Positions 33,881-43,008 of a DNA stretch of 64,000 bases are shown here, one piece after another (position 1 is the first letter of the stretch; every line of letters begins with the position of its first letter). A program made the translations under genes and the position numbers. The stretch is from Leadbetterella sp040829825 (GTDB lineage Bacteria > Bacteroidota > Bacteroidia > Cytophagales > Spirosomataceae). The stretch is taken from assembly GCF_040829825.1 (NCBI RefSeq), contig NZ_JBFOLH010000002.1. One strand, written 5' to 3'. The notes below the pieces were generated by a model. That model did no database searches. It was not told the origin of the DNA and worked only from the letters and a program-made list of their open reading frames with translations.

Positions 33881-34915
33881 ATGAAAAAAGATCTGCGGAA
33901 ATTAACCCCTGACCAGTTAAAGGAATGGTTGAAATCAGAAGGAGAACCGGCCTTCAGGGCAAAGCAGATCCGCGAATGGCTCTGGGAAAAGGGGGCTACC
34001 GATATCGGGGAAATGACCAATCTGTCGCGGGTACTCCGCGATAAGCTGGCTGATGCCTTTGAGATCCGGAATGTGAGGGTGCATACCTCGCAGTTTTCGG
34101 CTGACGGCACCATCAAATCAGGATTTAAGCTCTACGACGACCACCTGGTGGAAGGCGTGCTTATTCCTACCGAAACCCGCATGACGGCCTGCATATCTTC
34201 GCAGGTAGGCTGTTCACTGACCTGTAAATTCTGTGCCACGGGCTATATGAACCGGGAGCGTAACCTGGACGCCGCCGAGATCTACGACCAGGTGCAGCTT
34301 ATCAGGAACCAGGCAGAGCAGCATTTTAATGCACCGCTCACCAATATTGTCTATATGGGCATGGGTGAGCCCCTTTTAAATTACGCTGCCGTGCTTGAAT
34401 CGGTGGAAATGATCACTTCACCGGAGGGGTTGAACTGGTCACCCAAGCGCATTACGGTTTCTACGGCCGGTATCGCCAAGATGATCCGTAAGCTGGGCGA
34501 TGACGAAGTGAAATTTAACCTGGCCCTCTCGCTGCACGCCGCCAACGATGAAAAGCGGAACACCATCATGCCCATTAACGAATCGAACTCGCTGGCCAAC
34601 CTGGCAGAAGCCTTAAATTACTTCTATAAAAAAACCGGTAATAAAATTACCTTTGAATATATTGTTTTTCATGGATTTAATGATAAAATTGCTGACGCAA
34701 AAGAATTGCTGGCTTTTGTGCGTCGGGTGCCCTCCAAGGTAAATATCATTGAATACAACCCGATCTCGGAAGCCAGCTTCCGGAATGCTGATCCCCTGGC
34801 CATCGATAAATTTGCAGCATTTCTGGAAGAAAACCGGGTAACGGTTAACATCAGGCGGAGCCGGGGAAAAGACATTGATGCGGCCTGCGGGCAGTTGGCC
34901 ATAAAGGAGAATTAA
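33881..34915 (+). CDS. rlmN: 23S rRNA/tRNA adenine-C2 methyltransferase RlmN
   Basis: 344 residues from the ATG at 33881 (an upstream in-frame start at 33857 lacks support). The radical-SAM cluster cysteines are C111, C115 and C118 (CSLTCKFC) and the catalytic cysteine near the end is C336 (AACGQL). GMGEPLLNY near 161 and SLHAAND near 215 are family signatures. It methylates A2503 of 23S rRNA and A37 of some tRNAs. It is transcribed away from the protease gene with a 145-base divergent gap. Confidence 0.95.
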   Translation: MKKDLRKLTPDQLKEWLKSEGEPAFRAKQIREWLWEKGATDIGEMTNLSRVLRDKLADAFEIRNVRVHTSQFSADGTIKSGFKLYDDHLVEGVLIPTETRMTACISSQVGCSLTCKFCATGYMNRERNLDAAEIYDQVQLIRNQAEQHFNAPLTNIVYMGMGEPLLNYAAVLESVEMITSPEGLNWSPKRITVSTAGIAKMIRKLGDDEVKFNLALSLHAANDEKRNTIMPINESNSLANLAEALNYFYKKTGNKITFEYIVFHGFNDKIADAKELLAFVRRVPSKVNIIEYNPISEASFRNADPLAIDKFAAFLEENRVTVNIRRSRGKDIDAACGQLAIKEN

Positions 34916-35005
34916 CAATTTCATAATATACCATATACCGACATTCTTTTTATTTAAAGGGAATTTTGCAGCCTCTAAAATCAGAATACTAACTCTCTCA
35001 TTCCT

Positions 35006-36421
35006 ATGTTTGGATTAGAAAACGACATTTTCCTCCTCCTGGCCGTTTGTATTTTTGCAGCATGCCTTTTTGAGTTTATCAACGGGTTTCATGATACGGC
35101 AAATGCGGTGGCCACGGTAATCTATACCAACTCCCTTAAACCTGCCCAGGCCGTATTGTGGTCGGGAATGATGAACTTTATCGGGGTCATTACCGGTGGG
35201 GTGGGTGTCGGCATGTCTATTGTCAATCTTTTGCCGGTTGACCTGCTCATTGACCAGAACGTTTATCACTCCATTGCCATGGTGCTGGCCATGTTGTGCA
35301 GCGCTATCATCTGGAACTTCGGTACCTGGTACTTCGGCCTGCCTTCGTCGAGTTCGCATACGCTCATCGGGGCCATTATGGGGGTGGGCTTAGGCTATGC
35401 CATGCTTCCTGAAAATGCTTCGGGAGCGGCAGCTATCAACTGGGATAAAGTAAAAGAGATCTTTACCGGGCTCTTTATTGCCCCGCTGATCGGTTTTACG
35501 CTGGCGGTTATTCTCATGTTTATCCTGAGAGTTTCCGTAAGCAAAGATGTCAGGAACCAGATATTTTCCGAGCCCAAGAAAAATCAGCCGCCTCCGGGCT
35601 GGATCCGTACCACGCTGATCTCTACCTGTACGCTGGTAAGCTTCTTCCATGGGAAAAATGACGGGCAGAAAGGGATCGGGCTGGTGATGCTGATCCTCAT
35701 AGGTATTCTGCCTTCTTACTTTGCCATAACTGGGTTAGATGACCTGAAAAAGATTCAGCCTGACCTGGTACAGATACAAAGCATTGTATCCCGGATAGAC
35801 ACCACCCACCTGGGTGCAGACGAACGCAATCATATCCGGGGCATTAACGAAAATCTTGCTGTCCTGATGCCTGTATCTCAGGGGATTTCCCCGGATACCA
35901 CCAAAAAGCTGCACCTCAGAGCCGCAATTCTGCAGATATCTACCAACACCAAAAAGCTGCTGAAAGACGAGAGCGTGAAAATGAGCAGCAAAGACCGCGA
36001 AGACCTGTCGGTGCTGGCCACCAAAGAAGAGAAAGGAATACGGGCTGCCATAGACTTCGCCCCGTTTTGGGTTATTCTTATGATCTCGCTTTCCTTAGGA
36101 ATGGGCACCATGATCGGTTGGAAAAGGATCGTGGTGACGGTAGGAGAGAAGATCGGGAAGTCGCACCTGACCTACGCGCAGGGGGCTTCGGCCGAGCTGG
36201 TGGCGGCCATTACCATCGGGCTGGCATCCGGGTTTAAGTTGCCGGTAAGTACTACGCACACCCTGTCTTCAGGTATTGCGGGCTCTATGGTGGCGTCAAA
36301 AGGCATCAAGAACCTGCAGTCCAAGACCATCAAGAATATCGGTGTGGCCTGGATACTGACCCTGCCCGTGTCCATTTTGCTTTCGGCCGGCCTGTTCTTA
36401 TTGTTCCGGGCAATGCTTTAA
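35006..36421 (+). CDS. PiT-family inorganic phosphate transporter
   Basis: 471 residues. The PiT signature is present twice: FINGFHDTANAVATVI near 22-37, and SAELVAAITIGLASGFKLPVSTTHTLSS-type residues near 393-420; the first half has LPSSSSHTLIGAIMG near 113. About ten transmembrane segments surround a hydrophilic central stretch (about 245-350) rich in Lys, Asp and Leu, likely helical. It moves phosphate with H+ or Na+. Two hairpins follow the stop. No PhoU-like regulator gene is adjacent. Confidence 0.92.
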   Translation: MFGLENDIFLLLAVCIFAACLFEFINGFHDTANAVATVIYTNSLKPAQAVLWSGMMNFIGVITGGVGVGMSIVNLLPVDLLIDQNVYHSIAMVLAMLCSAIIWNFGTWYFGLPSSSSHTLIGAIMGVGLGYAMLPENASGAAAINWDKVKEIFTGLFIAPLIGFTLAVILMFILRVSVSKDVRNQIFSEPKKNQPPPGWIRTTLISTCTLVSFFHGKNDGQKGIGLVMLILIGILPSYFAITGLDDLKKIQPDLVQIQSIVSRIDTTHLGADERNHIRGINENLAVLMPVSQGISPDTTKKLHLRAAILQISTNTKKLLKDESVKMSSKDREDLSVLATKEEKGIRAAIDFAPFWVILMISLSLGMGTMIGWKRIVVTVGEKIGKSHLTYAQGASAELVAAITIGLASGFKLPVSTTHTLSSGIAGSMVASKGIKNLQSKTIKNIGVAWILTLPVSILLSAGLFLLFRAML

Positions 36422-36437
36422 AGCTCCTGCAGGAGAG

Positions 36438-36455
36438 AGCCCGGATATCCGGGCT
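36438..36455. terminator. 18-bp perfect palindrome after the PiT gene
   Basis: AGCCCGGATATCCGGGCT begins 17 bases after the transporter stop and is followed by TATAA rather than a T-run. It is probably a 3' hairpin. Confidence 0.4.
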
Positions 36456-36529
36456 TATAACCGTACAAACCCATCCGTGCCCGGCCCGTCCGTGTTATCC
36501 GTGACAAACTGGCTATATTTATTCAAAGA

Positions 36530-36560
36530 GCCGGAGCAGCCTGAACATGCCTGCTCCGGC
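36530..36560. terminator. Hairpin between convergent PiT and topoisomerase genes
   Basis: GCCGGAGCAG and CTGCTCCGGC pair over 10 bases around an 11-base loop. It lies 8 bases after the topoisomerase stop as read on the minus strand. The T-tract on either strand is weak. Confidence 0.55.
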
Positions 36561-36568
36561 CATAAAAA

Positions 36569-39208
36569 TCAGAAAAGCCCGAGCTGCTCGCCTTCGCTTC
36601 CCGGCTTGGTGTGATCAAAATCCGGTGCCTCGGGGTCGTTGCCTTCTGTATCGTTTTCCTCCGGTTCGTTTTCCGGTTGCTCGTCGTTGGTTTCTTCTTC
36701 CAGGATATCTTCCTCTATCTCCTCTTCCTCTTCTGAGGCCAGTGCTTTAAAGCTTACAATCTTATCGAAAGGCAGCTTGTTTCCTAACGCTTTCCAGCCT
36801 TTCACATCAATCATCTCGTCTACTTTGTAGAGATCGGTGGTAACCTCGGTTTTCCGGTCTTTCCGGTGCCTGATCTCCACGCGTGGCTTCTTGTCGCAGG
36901 TAGCAAAAACCAGCTCTGATTTAGGATGTTCAGAGATGAAGGTAAATTTCTTATCCATGGTAGACGTTTCTATCAGGAAGCGCTTAATGTGGTAATGGCG
37001 GTGCTCGCCGTCGAGGTAGATGCAGGAAACCGGCCTTTTTTCCTGGTACTTGCAGATGGTTACCACCTGGCGCGGGTCGTAATGGTTGGTTAGCTCGAAA
37101 TTGGTCAGCTCGTATTCTCCGGTGTTGTAAAGCACCAGGATCTTGTCGCTGGGACCAAAATTGCCCAGGAAATTGCCGTGCCCGTCCTTGTTGAGCCGGC
37201 CCAGGGTAGGCGTATACCAGATATCTACACCGCCCAGGGTAGATTTACCTGCCGTTTTAAAGGCAATTTTCCGCACGGCATATTTGGAGACCAGGTTACC
37301 CATGGCCGAGCGGTTTTTGATGAGCAGGTCGGCAAAATTGAAATCAAATACCTTCTTTTTGGCGTTTGAGCTGGCCGTCAGGTTCACGGTCACCACTTCT
37401 GCTTCCCCGTTTTCGTTGGCTGAAAAATAGGTGACCTTCGAGCGCGGACTGCCTTTGGTAACGTCATACTCCTTGTCGCGGGTAACGCCGGTCACGGCAA
37501 AGCGCTTGGCAAATGTCCGCCCGCTTTTGCCGTCAAGGTACATTACGTTGTAGATCTTCCGTTCGTCATTCTTCCGGAAAACAGCGCAATAGATGATATT
37601 TTTGCCCACGAACACCTTATCCTGGATCTTGACCACCGAAAATTTGCCGTCGGCCCTGAAAACAATGATATCGTCAATGTCCGAGCAGTCCATCACAAAC
37701 TCGTCTTTTTTCAGGCCATAGCCGATAAAGCCGTTCTCGCGGTCTACATACAGCTTCTGGTTGTTGGCGGCCACTATAGCGGCCTGCACCTCGCCAAATT
37801 GCAGGATCTCCGTTCTTCTTTCACGGCCTTTTCCGTATTTCCTGATCAGCTCCTGGAAGAAATTAATGGTGTAACGCACCAGGTTTTCCAGGTTATCGTT
37901 TACCTCCAGCAGCTCTTCCTGCAGCTTCTTCATCAGCTCATCGGCCTTGAAGCCGTCGTACTTCGAAATCCGCTTGATCCGGATCTCGGTCAGGCGGAGG
38001 ATGTCTTCCCGCACAATCTCGCGGTAGAAATCTTTCTTATACGGTTCCAGCCCCCGGTCTATGGTCTCAATGACGGCCTCAAAGGTCTCGCATTCTTCGA
38101 TGTCGCGGTAAATCCGGTTCTCAATAAAAATCTTTTCCAGTGAGCTGTACAGGAGTTTTTCCATCAGCTCTGCCCGGCGTATTTCCAGCTCCCGCTTGAG
38201 CAGGTACATGGTCTGGTCGGTAGAATTTCTCAGGATATCGCTCACCCCCAGGAAACGGGGCTTCTGGTCAGCGATCACTACCGCATTGGGCGATACCGAT
38301 ACCTCGCAGTTGGTAAAGGCATAGAGGGCATCAATGGTGATGTCGGTAGAGGTATTGGGCGCCAGGTGGATCAGGATCTCCACGTCTTTGGCGGTATTGT
38401 CTTCCACCTTTTTGATCTTGATCTTCCCGCTGTCGTTAGCTTTGATAATCGACTCGATCAGGCTGCCGGTGGTGGTAGAGAAGGGGATCTCGGAGATCTT
38501 CAGCGTCTTTTTATCCACCTCCGATATCTTAGCCCGCATTTTTACCTTGCCGCCCCTGGCCCCGTCGTTGTAATGGGCGACGTCAATGAGCCCGCCGGTC
38601 AGGAAATCGGGGTAAAGCACAAAAGGTTGCTTTTTCAGGTGTTTGATAGAAGCTTCACAAAGTTCTATAAAATTATGCGGGAGAATTTTGGTCGACAGAC
38701 CCACGGCAATGCCTTCGGCGCCCATTTCCAGCACCAGCGGAAACTTGGCCGGCAGGGTCACGGGCTCGCGCTTGCGGCCGTCGTACGACATCTGCCACTC
38801 GGTGGTGTCTTCGTTGAAGAGCACCTCCTGTCCGAATTTGGAAAGCCGCACCTCAATATAACGGGGAGCAGCGGCCGAGTCACCGGTACGGATATCGCCC
38901 CAGTTTCCCTGGATATCCAGCAGAAGCTCCTTCTGCCCGATGTTTACGATGGCATCCCCGATAGAAGCATCCCCGTGGGGGTGAAACTGCATGGTAGACC
39001 CTATCACGTTGGCTACTTTGTTGAAACGGCCGTCGTCCATTTCCTTCAGGGCATGGAGCAGCCGTCTCTGTACGGGCTTCAACCCGTCTTCCATGGCCGG
39101 AACGGCCCTTTCCAGGATCACATACGATGCATACTCCAGGAAATACTTTTCAAACATATCATCCAGTATCTCCTTCTGGTGTGTAGGGTCGTAAGTCTCG
39201 TCGCTCAT
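36569..39208 (-). CDS. DNA topoisomerase IV/gyrase subunit A
   Basis: 879 residues. The N-terminal breakage-reunion domain has VPAMEDGLKPVQRRLLHAL near 36, HPHGDASIGDAIV near 76 and the active-site tyrosine Y117 (APRYIEVRL). The C-terminal domain has diverged blade repeats and ends in a very acidic tail of about 60 residues (EEEEEIEEDILEEET). The missing canonical GyrA-box favours topoisomerase IV (ParC) over gyrase, but this is not certain. The B subunit is not adjacent. A -7 element TATATTTG lies at 39232-39239 on the minus strand. Confidence 0.85.
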   Translation of the reverse strand: MSDETYDPTHQKEILDDMFEKYFLEYASYVILERAVPAMEDGLKPVQRRLLHALKEMDDGRFNKVANVIGSTMQFHPHGDASIGDAIVNIGQKELLLDIQGNWGDIRTGDSAAAPRYIEVRLSKFGQEVLFNEDTTEWQMSYDGRKREPVTLPAKFPLVLEMGAEGIAVGLSTKILPHNFIELCEASIKHLKKQPFVLYPDFLTGGLIDVAHYNDGARGGKVKMRAKISEVDKKTLKISEIPFSTTTGSLIESIIKANDSGKIKIKKVEDNTAKDVEILIHLAPNTSTDITIDALYAFTNCEVSVSPNAVVIADQKPRFLGVSDILRNSTDQTMYLLKRELEIRRAELMEKLLYSSLEKIFIENRIYRDIEECETFEAVIETIDRGLEPYKKDFYREIVREDILRLTEIRIKRISKYDGFKADELMKKLQEELLEVNDNLENLVRYTINFFQELIRKYGKGRERRTEILQFGEVQAAIVAANNQKLYVDRENGFIGYGLKKDEFVMDCSDIDDIIVFRADGKFSVVKIQDKVFVGKNIIYCAVFRKNDERKIYNVMYLDGKSGRTFAKRFAVTGVTRDKEYDVTKGSPRSKVTYFSANENGEAEVVTVNLTASSNAKKKVFDFNFADLLIKNRSAMGNLVSKYAVRKIAFKTAGKSTLGGVDIWYTPTLGRLNKDGHGNFLGNFGPSDKILVLYNTGEYELTNFELTNHYDPRQVVTICKYQEKRPVSCIYLDGEHRHYHIKRFLIETSTMDKKFTFISEHPKSELVFATCDKKPRVEIRHRKDRKTEVTTDLYKVDEMIDVKGWKALGNKLPFDKIVSFKALASEEEEEIEEDILEEETNDEQPENEPEENDTEGNDPEAPDFDHTKPGSEGEQLGLF

Positions 39209-39371
39209 TTATATGGGTTTCTCAGTTTACGCAAATATAAGAAATCTTGCGGCTTGTTTGATGCAGGGAAGGCATGGAATAAGCTTTGACAGGCGTGTTT
39301 TAACTTTTTTTCCCTGTACCCGGGAAAGGATATTCTTTAACGCATAGCTTTGTGCCTGTGAACAGATTCAG

Positions 39372-40148
39372 ATGATGAAGAAATATTTAATTTCTATTTT
39401 AGGATTGGTTCCGTTTGGACTTTTTCTGAGCCTGCAAAGAGACTCAAAAGATTATATACAAAAAATATCTTTTGAAATTACTTTTCCAATGATGAGTACT
39501 GGAATGGATATACCATTTAGGGATACAGTCACCATTTATTATGATTCCAGTTATATAGTCTATGAAAAAGGATTTTTTCATACCGATGCCAGTATTTTTG
39601 GAGATATTATTGAAAATGATAGTCTTACAGGTACTTTTAAGAAAACCAACTCTGAGATTAACTCAAATGTAAGCTTAGCTTTTTTTGGATATTTGAAGGG
39701 CGAGAATTATGGTATACTTTATTATCCATTTGATCACCAAGTGAGTAAACAAAGAGTGGATACGATGAAAGTACAATGGGGTGGTGAGGCTTTTAAAACT
39801 TTTCTAACACTTGAAAATGCCAGACTAGTGAATAGAAAAGCTACTTTGAATAGGATAACTGAAAAATATATTACTATTAATAAAAAAGATGAAACATATC
39901 CCGATAGTATTTTTGTCTATTATAGTTCTGCAATAAAGGGAGACTTTTTCTCTTTTAATAAAGAGTTAGAAGAGAAAAATCATATGAGAATTTCTGACAT
40001 AGTGATGTTCTTTAAGAAGTCATATTCTGAAATATACGCAACAACATTGCCTGATAGAGAACTCTCCGTCAGAATGCTGGATTCGAAAATTACTGATTAT
40101 GATAAGATCAGCAAAATTTTTGAGAAATTCAGAAAAAATGATTTTTAG
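39372..40148 (+). CDS. Low-GC orphan with signal peptide, unknown function
   Basis: 258 residues. A short signal peptide (KKYLISILGLVPFGLFLSL) is followed by a polar, tyrosine- and lysine-rich protein with no family I recognise. Repeated strand-like segments (FEITFPMMSTGMDIPF, VTIYYDSSYIVYEKG) suggest a beta-rich fold. Codons are strongly A/T-ended, unlike the GC-rich genes on both sides, suggesting recent acquisition or weak expression. A TAGCTTTG element at 39345-39352 may be its -7 box. It is possibly related to GLPGLI-like secreted proteins, but this is a guess. Confidence 0.55.
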   Translation: MMKKYLISILGLVPFGLFLSLQRDSKDYIQKISFEITFPMMSTGMDIPFRDTVTIYYDSSYIVYEKGFFHTDASIFGDIIENDSLTGTFKKTNSEINSNVSLAFFGYLKGENYGILYYPFDHQVSKQRVDTMKVQWGGEAFKTFLTLENARLVNRKATLNRITEKYITINKKDETYPDSIFVYYSSAIKGDFFSFNKELEEKNHMRISDIVMFFKKSYSEIYATTLPDRELSVRMLDSKITDYDKISKIFEKFRKNDF

Positions 40149-40301
40149 CATTTTTGCGGATGCAGGCTACATAACTGCACCCGTTTCCTTAAATAAACCT
40201 TATATAACCTTGTATGTTTTGCGGTATACTTTTAAAAATGCAGCAAATAGCCCAATGCCTGGAGGTGAATTTGTCGGTGCTTCTTTCCTGAACGTATAGA
40301 A

Positions 40302-40330
40302 TAAAAAAATGCCTCCCTTTGGGAGGCATT
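40302..40330 (-). terminator. Intrinsic terminator of the RRM gene
   Basis: On the minus strand AATGCCTCCC-AAA-GGGAGGCATT is followed by a run of six to seven T. It lies 17 bases after the RRM protein stop. Confidence 0.9.
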
Positions 40331-40346
40331 AACGCAAAACTGGGTC

Positions 40347-40619
40347 TTAATATCTTTCTCTTCTTTGAGGTCTTTCGCCTTTAGGTTCGGCAACTTTAAC
40401 CACGATCGTGCGACCGTCCAGTTCGGTCTCATTCAGACTGTTGATAGCTGCTTGAGCTTCTGAGTCGTCAGGCATTTCCACAAACCCGAATCCCTTGGAA
40501 CGGCCTGTGAATTTGTCAAAAATAACCTTAGCTGAATCCACTGCGCCAAATTCCTGAAATGCGCCAAGAAGGGTGTCGTCTGTAGTGTCGTAATTCAACT
40601 TTGCTACGAAAATGTTCAT
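40347..40619 (-). CDS. RRM-domain RNA-binding protein
   Basis: 90 residues: a single RNA recognition motif with RNP2 (IFVAKL, residues 3-8) and RNP1 (KGFGFVEM, 42-49), then a short basic tail (ERPQRRERY). Small RRM proteins of this sort are known in Bacteroidota and cyanobacteria and are thought to bind mRNA. It is preceded by a long AT-rich leader and closed by a strong terminator, so it is a single-gene transcript. Confidence 0.93.
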   Translation of the reverse strand: MNIFVAKLNYDTTDDTLLGAFQEFGAVDSAKVIFDKFTGRSKGFGFVEMPDDSEAQAAINSLNETELDGRTIVVKVAEPKGERPQRRERY

Positions 40620-41005
40620 TTGAAAAAAAATAAAAAATTAATAAATAGAGCTTAAACACCGTAGCAAAACCGATATGAATATTGACCTGCAAACGAAGTA
40701 GTAACTCGAAAACGTAGTAAAGGTATTGTTTTTAAATTACATTTCAAGCAGCGCAACCGTTTATTATGGCCAACGGGCGGGCAATCCGGCTTACCGCTTT
40801 TTACAAAAACGGTCTGTATGCTGGTATTATGGCGGTTTTGAGCCCGTTTTGCAGCAGGGAAACACCACATTAAATTTACCTTAAAATTTATTTAACGGTA
40901 CCTTGTTAAGGCCGGTACGGGTTTTTATTTTCAAAAAAGAGGATTTGACAACATAAAAAATGACGTATCGTTATATATTTGTTAAACAGAACCAACAGGA
41001 TCGGA
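40620..41005. other. 386-base divergent gap between the RRM and OmpA genes
   Basis: The region nearest the RRM start is A/T-rich (40620-40650) and likely its mRNA leader. The middle (40680-40870) has a minus-strand ORF of 72 codons with no signal peptide, no family features and poor composition, which I do not accept as a gene. The far end carries TATATTTG at 40974-40981, a -7 element for the OmpA gene. Confidence 0.5.
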
Positions 41006-42991
41006 ATGAGGTCAGTGCTTACGCTTTTACTTTTGATTTTTTGTTTTTTTTCAGGCCCGGCAGGTGTTGCCCAGCTTAAGAGCTATAAGCGGGGCTTGTC
41101 GAGCTTTGAGAATGGCCATTACAATATAGCTATCCAGGAATTTTTGAAGGTAAAGGATATTGAACAGGCCTATGCGGGAGATCTGAACCGGAAGCTGGGG
41201 GATGCCTATCGCTTAAGTAACCGGTGGGCAGAGAGTATTCCTTACTACGAGAAAGCCATTGAAAACGGGGTGAAAGATTCGGATCTCCTGTTTTACCTCG
41301 GGTATGCCCTGAAGTCAAAAGGGGAGTATACGCGGGCAAAAGATTATTTTAAGCGTTTTGCCGACAGCAACCCGGCCGATAAGGTATTGGCTGAACGGGT
41401 GCTGCGGGAAATGAATTCGCTGCTATTGACCGAATCGATATTCCGGAAAAATTCGGAAAAGGAATTCCGGAACCTGGAGGCCGTGAATACACCCGGATCC
41501 GAATTTACAGGCGTGGTGCACAAAGGATACCTGGTTTTTGCCGCTTCGCGAAAAGAAAAGATATACGCCAACGACCTGCCTTACCTGGGCTTGTACAAGG
41601 CCAGGATCAGTGAAAACCTGAGTACGGTAGGAAAAACCGAGCTCTTCAGCGCGTCTGTTTTTGCCGATGACCGTAACGAAGGCTCACCCACCTTTACCCC
41701 CGACGGTAAAATCATGGTATTTGCCCGGGGAAATTCAGGTAAAAGAAAAGACCTTTCGCCCGATGTGGACCTGTACATGAGCCGCTATGTGGAAGGGGAT
41801 GGCTGGACCAGCCCCGTGCGGGTTCCGGCGTCTGACTCGCTGGCCTTTGACGGTTCGCCCGCTTTCTCGGGAGACGGTAAAACGTTGTATTTCAGCTCTA
41901 ACCGGGCAGGTGGAAACGGCGGGCTCGATATTTACCGGGTAAACATGGATGCCTCCGGAAGGTTCGGGAACGCCGTGAATATGGGAAAAGCCATCAATAC
42001 CGCCGGTGATGAGGCTTTCCCGTTTGTATCGGCTGACGGCAAGCTGTATTTTGCTTCTGACGGGCACCCCGGCCTCGGGAAGCTCGACCTGTTTGTGGCC
42101 ATACGCACCGGTGGTAAAATTACGGTGGAAAACCTGGGGCTGCCCTACAACAGCTCTATGGATGATTTCGGTTATACCGAAGACGAGTACGGGAATGAGT
42201 TCTTTACCTCTAACCGGTCGGGCGGGAAAGGCGATGACGATATTTACTATTACCTGGCGCCTGAAACACCTGTGGAAGTGGCAGAAACGCCTGTGCCGGA
42301 GCAAGATAAAAAAGTAGTGAATTACTTCCTGGCCGGTGAGGTGCTGTCGGAAGGCAAATTGCTGGATTCGGCCGTGGTGAATATCTATAAGATAGAAGGA
42401 GGAATAGAAACGCTCTTCGCGGAGAACCTCGTGACCCGTAACGGACAGTTCGGACCGGTGAAAATGGAGGAAGACGAAGACTATGTGCTGCTGACCGAAA
42501 AGCCCGGTTATCTCACCAAAAGAGAAGGGTTTACCATGTACGGCCGCTCCATACCCTCTGTTCTGCTGACCCGGCCGGTCACCGATACTACTTTCCACGT
42601 CCGCATACCGCTGGACGGCATATTTGTGGGCAAGACCTTCCGGCTGGAAAACATTTATTACGACCTGGATAAGGCCGATATCCGCCCGGATGCTGCCCTT
42701 GAGTTGGATAAGCTCGTGCAGATCCTGAAAGATAACCCGGGTATCCGGATTGAGCTGGGATCACACACCGACTCCCGCGCTTCTGATATTTATAACCTGC
42801 GGCTTTCACAGCGCAGAGCCGATGCCGCCATTAACTACATTGTAAACAAAGGCATCTCGCGTGAGCGGCTTGAAGCCCGGGGCTACGGGGAATCGGAGCT
42901 GCTGATTGAAAATGCCAAAACCGAAGCAGAACACCAGCAAAACCGCCGTACGGAATTTAAGGTGACCGGTATCGGGAAGGCAGAGGAGTAA
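41006..42991 (+). CDS. OmpA-family protein with TPR, PD40 and C-terminal peptidoglycan-binding domain
   Basis: 661 residues from the ATG at 41006, preceded by CAGGATCGGA. An in-frame TTG at 40979 overlaps the -7 promoter element and is rejected. Signal peptide (cleaved after GVAQ near 23); TPR-like repeats about 25-130 (FENGHYNIAIQEFLKV; SIPYYEKAIENG); PD40/WD40-like beta-propeller about 165-425 (EGSPTFTPDGKIMVFARG, GSPAFSGDGKTLYFSSNRAGG); a carboxypeptidase-like domain about 440-540; an OmpA domain about 550-655 with IELGSHTDSRASD and NRRTEF. This layout matches PorE-like envelope proteins of the type IX secretion system, but it lacks a lipobox, and other Bacteroidota OmpA proteins share it. 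Confidence 0.85.
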   Translation: MRSVLTLLLLIFCFFSGPAGVAQLKSYKRGLSSFENGHYNIAIQEFLKVKDIEQAYAGDLNRKLGDAYRLSNRWAESIPYYEKAIENGVKDSDLLFYLGYALKSKGEYTRAKDYFKRFADSNPADKVLAERVLREMNSLLLTESIFRKNSEKEFRNLEAVNTPGSEFTGVVHKGYLVFAASRKEKIYANDLPYLGLYKARISENLSTVGKTELFSASVFADDRNEGSPTFTPDGKIMVFARGNSGKRKDLSPDVDLYMSRYVEGDGWTSPVRVPASDSLAFDGSPAFSGDGKTLYFSSNRAGGNGGLDIYRVNMDASGRFGNAVNMGKAINTAGDEAFPFVSADGKLYFASDGHPGLGKLDLFVAIRTGGKITVENLGLPYNSSMDDFGYTEDEYGNEFFTSNRSGGKGDDDIYYYLAPETPVEVAETPVPEQDKKVVNYFLAGEVLSEGKLLDSAVVNIYKIEGGIETLFAENLVTRNGQFGPVKMEEDEDYVLLTEKPGYLTKREGFTMYGRSIPSVLLTRPVTDTTFHVRIPLDGIFVGKTFRLENIYYDLDKADIRPDAALELDKLVQILKDNPGIRIELGSHTDSRASDIYNLRLSQRRADAAINYIVNKGISRERLEARGYGESELLIENAKTEAEHQQNRRTEFKVTGIGKAEE

Positions 42992-43008
42992 AGGCTACTT
43001 CCGGCCTT

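Noticed and set aside
32461..34116. 551-residue version of the aspartyl protease
   Set aside because: The first 127 residues are antisense to rlmN and lack a signal peptide; ATG 33735 begins a proper one.
38366..39289. 307-codon ORF antisense to topoisomerase subunit A
   Set aside because: No motifs; the opposite strand is a clearly conserved enzyme.
40652..40870. 72-codon minus-strand ORF
   Set aside because: No family features, odd composition, inside the RRM/OmpA divergent promoter region.
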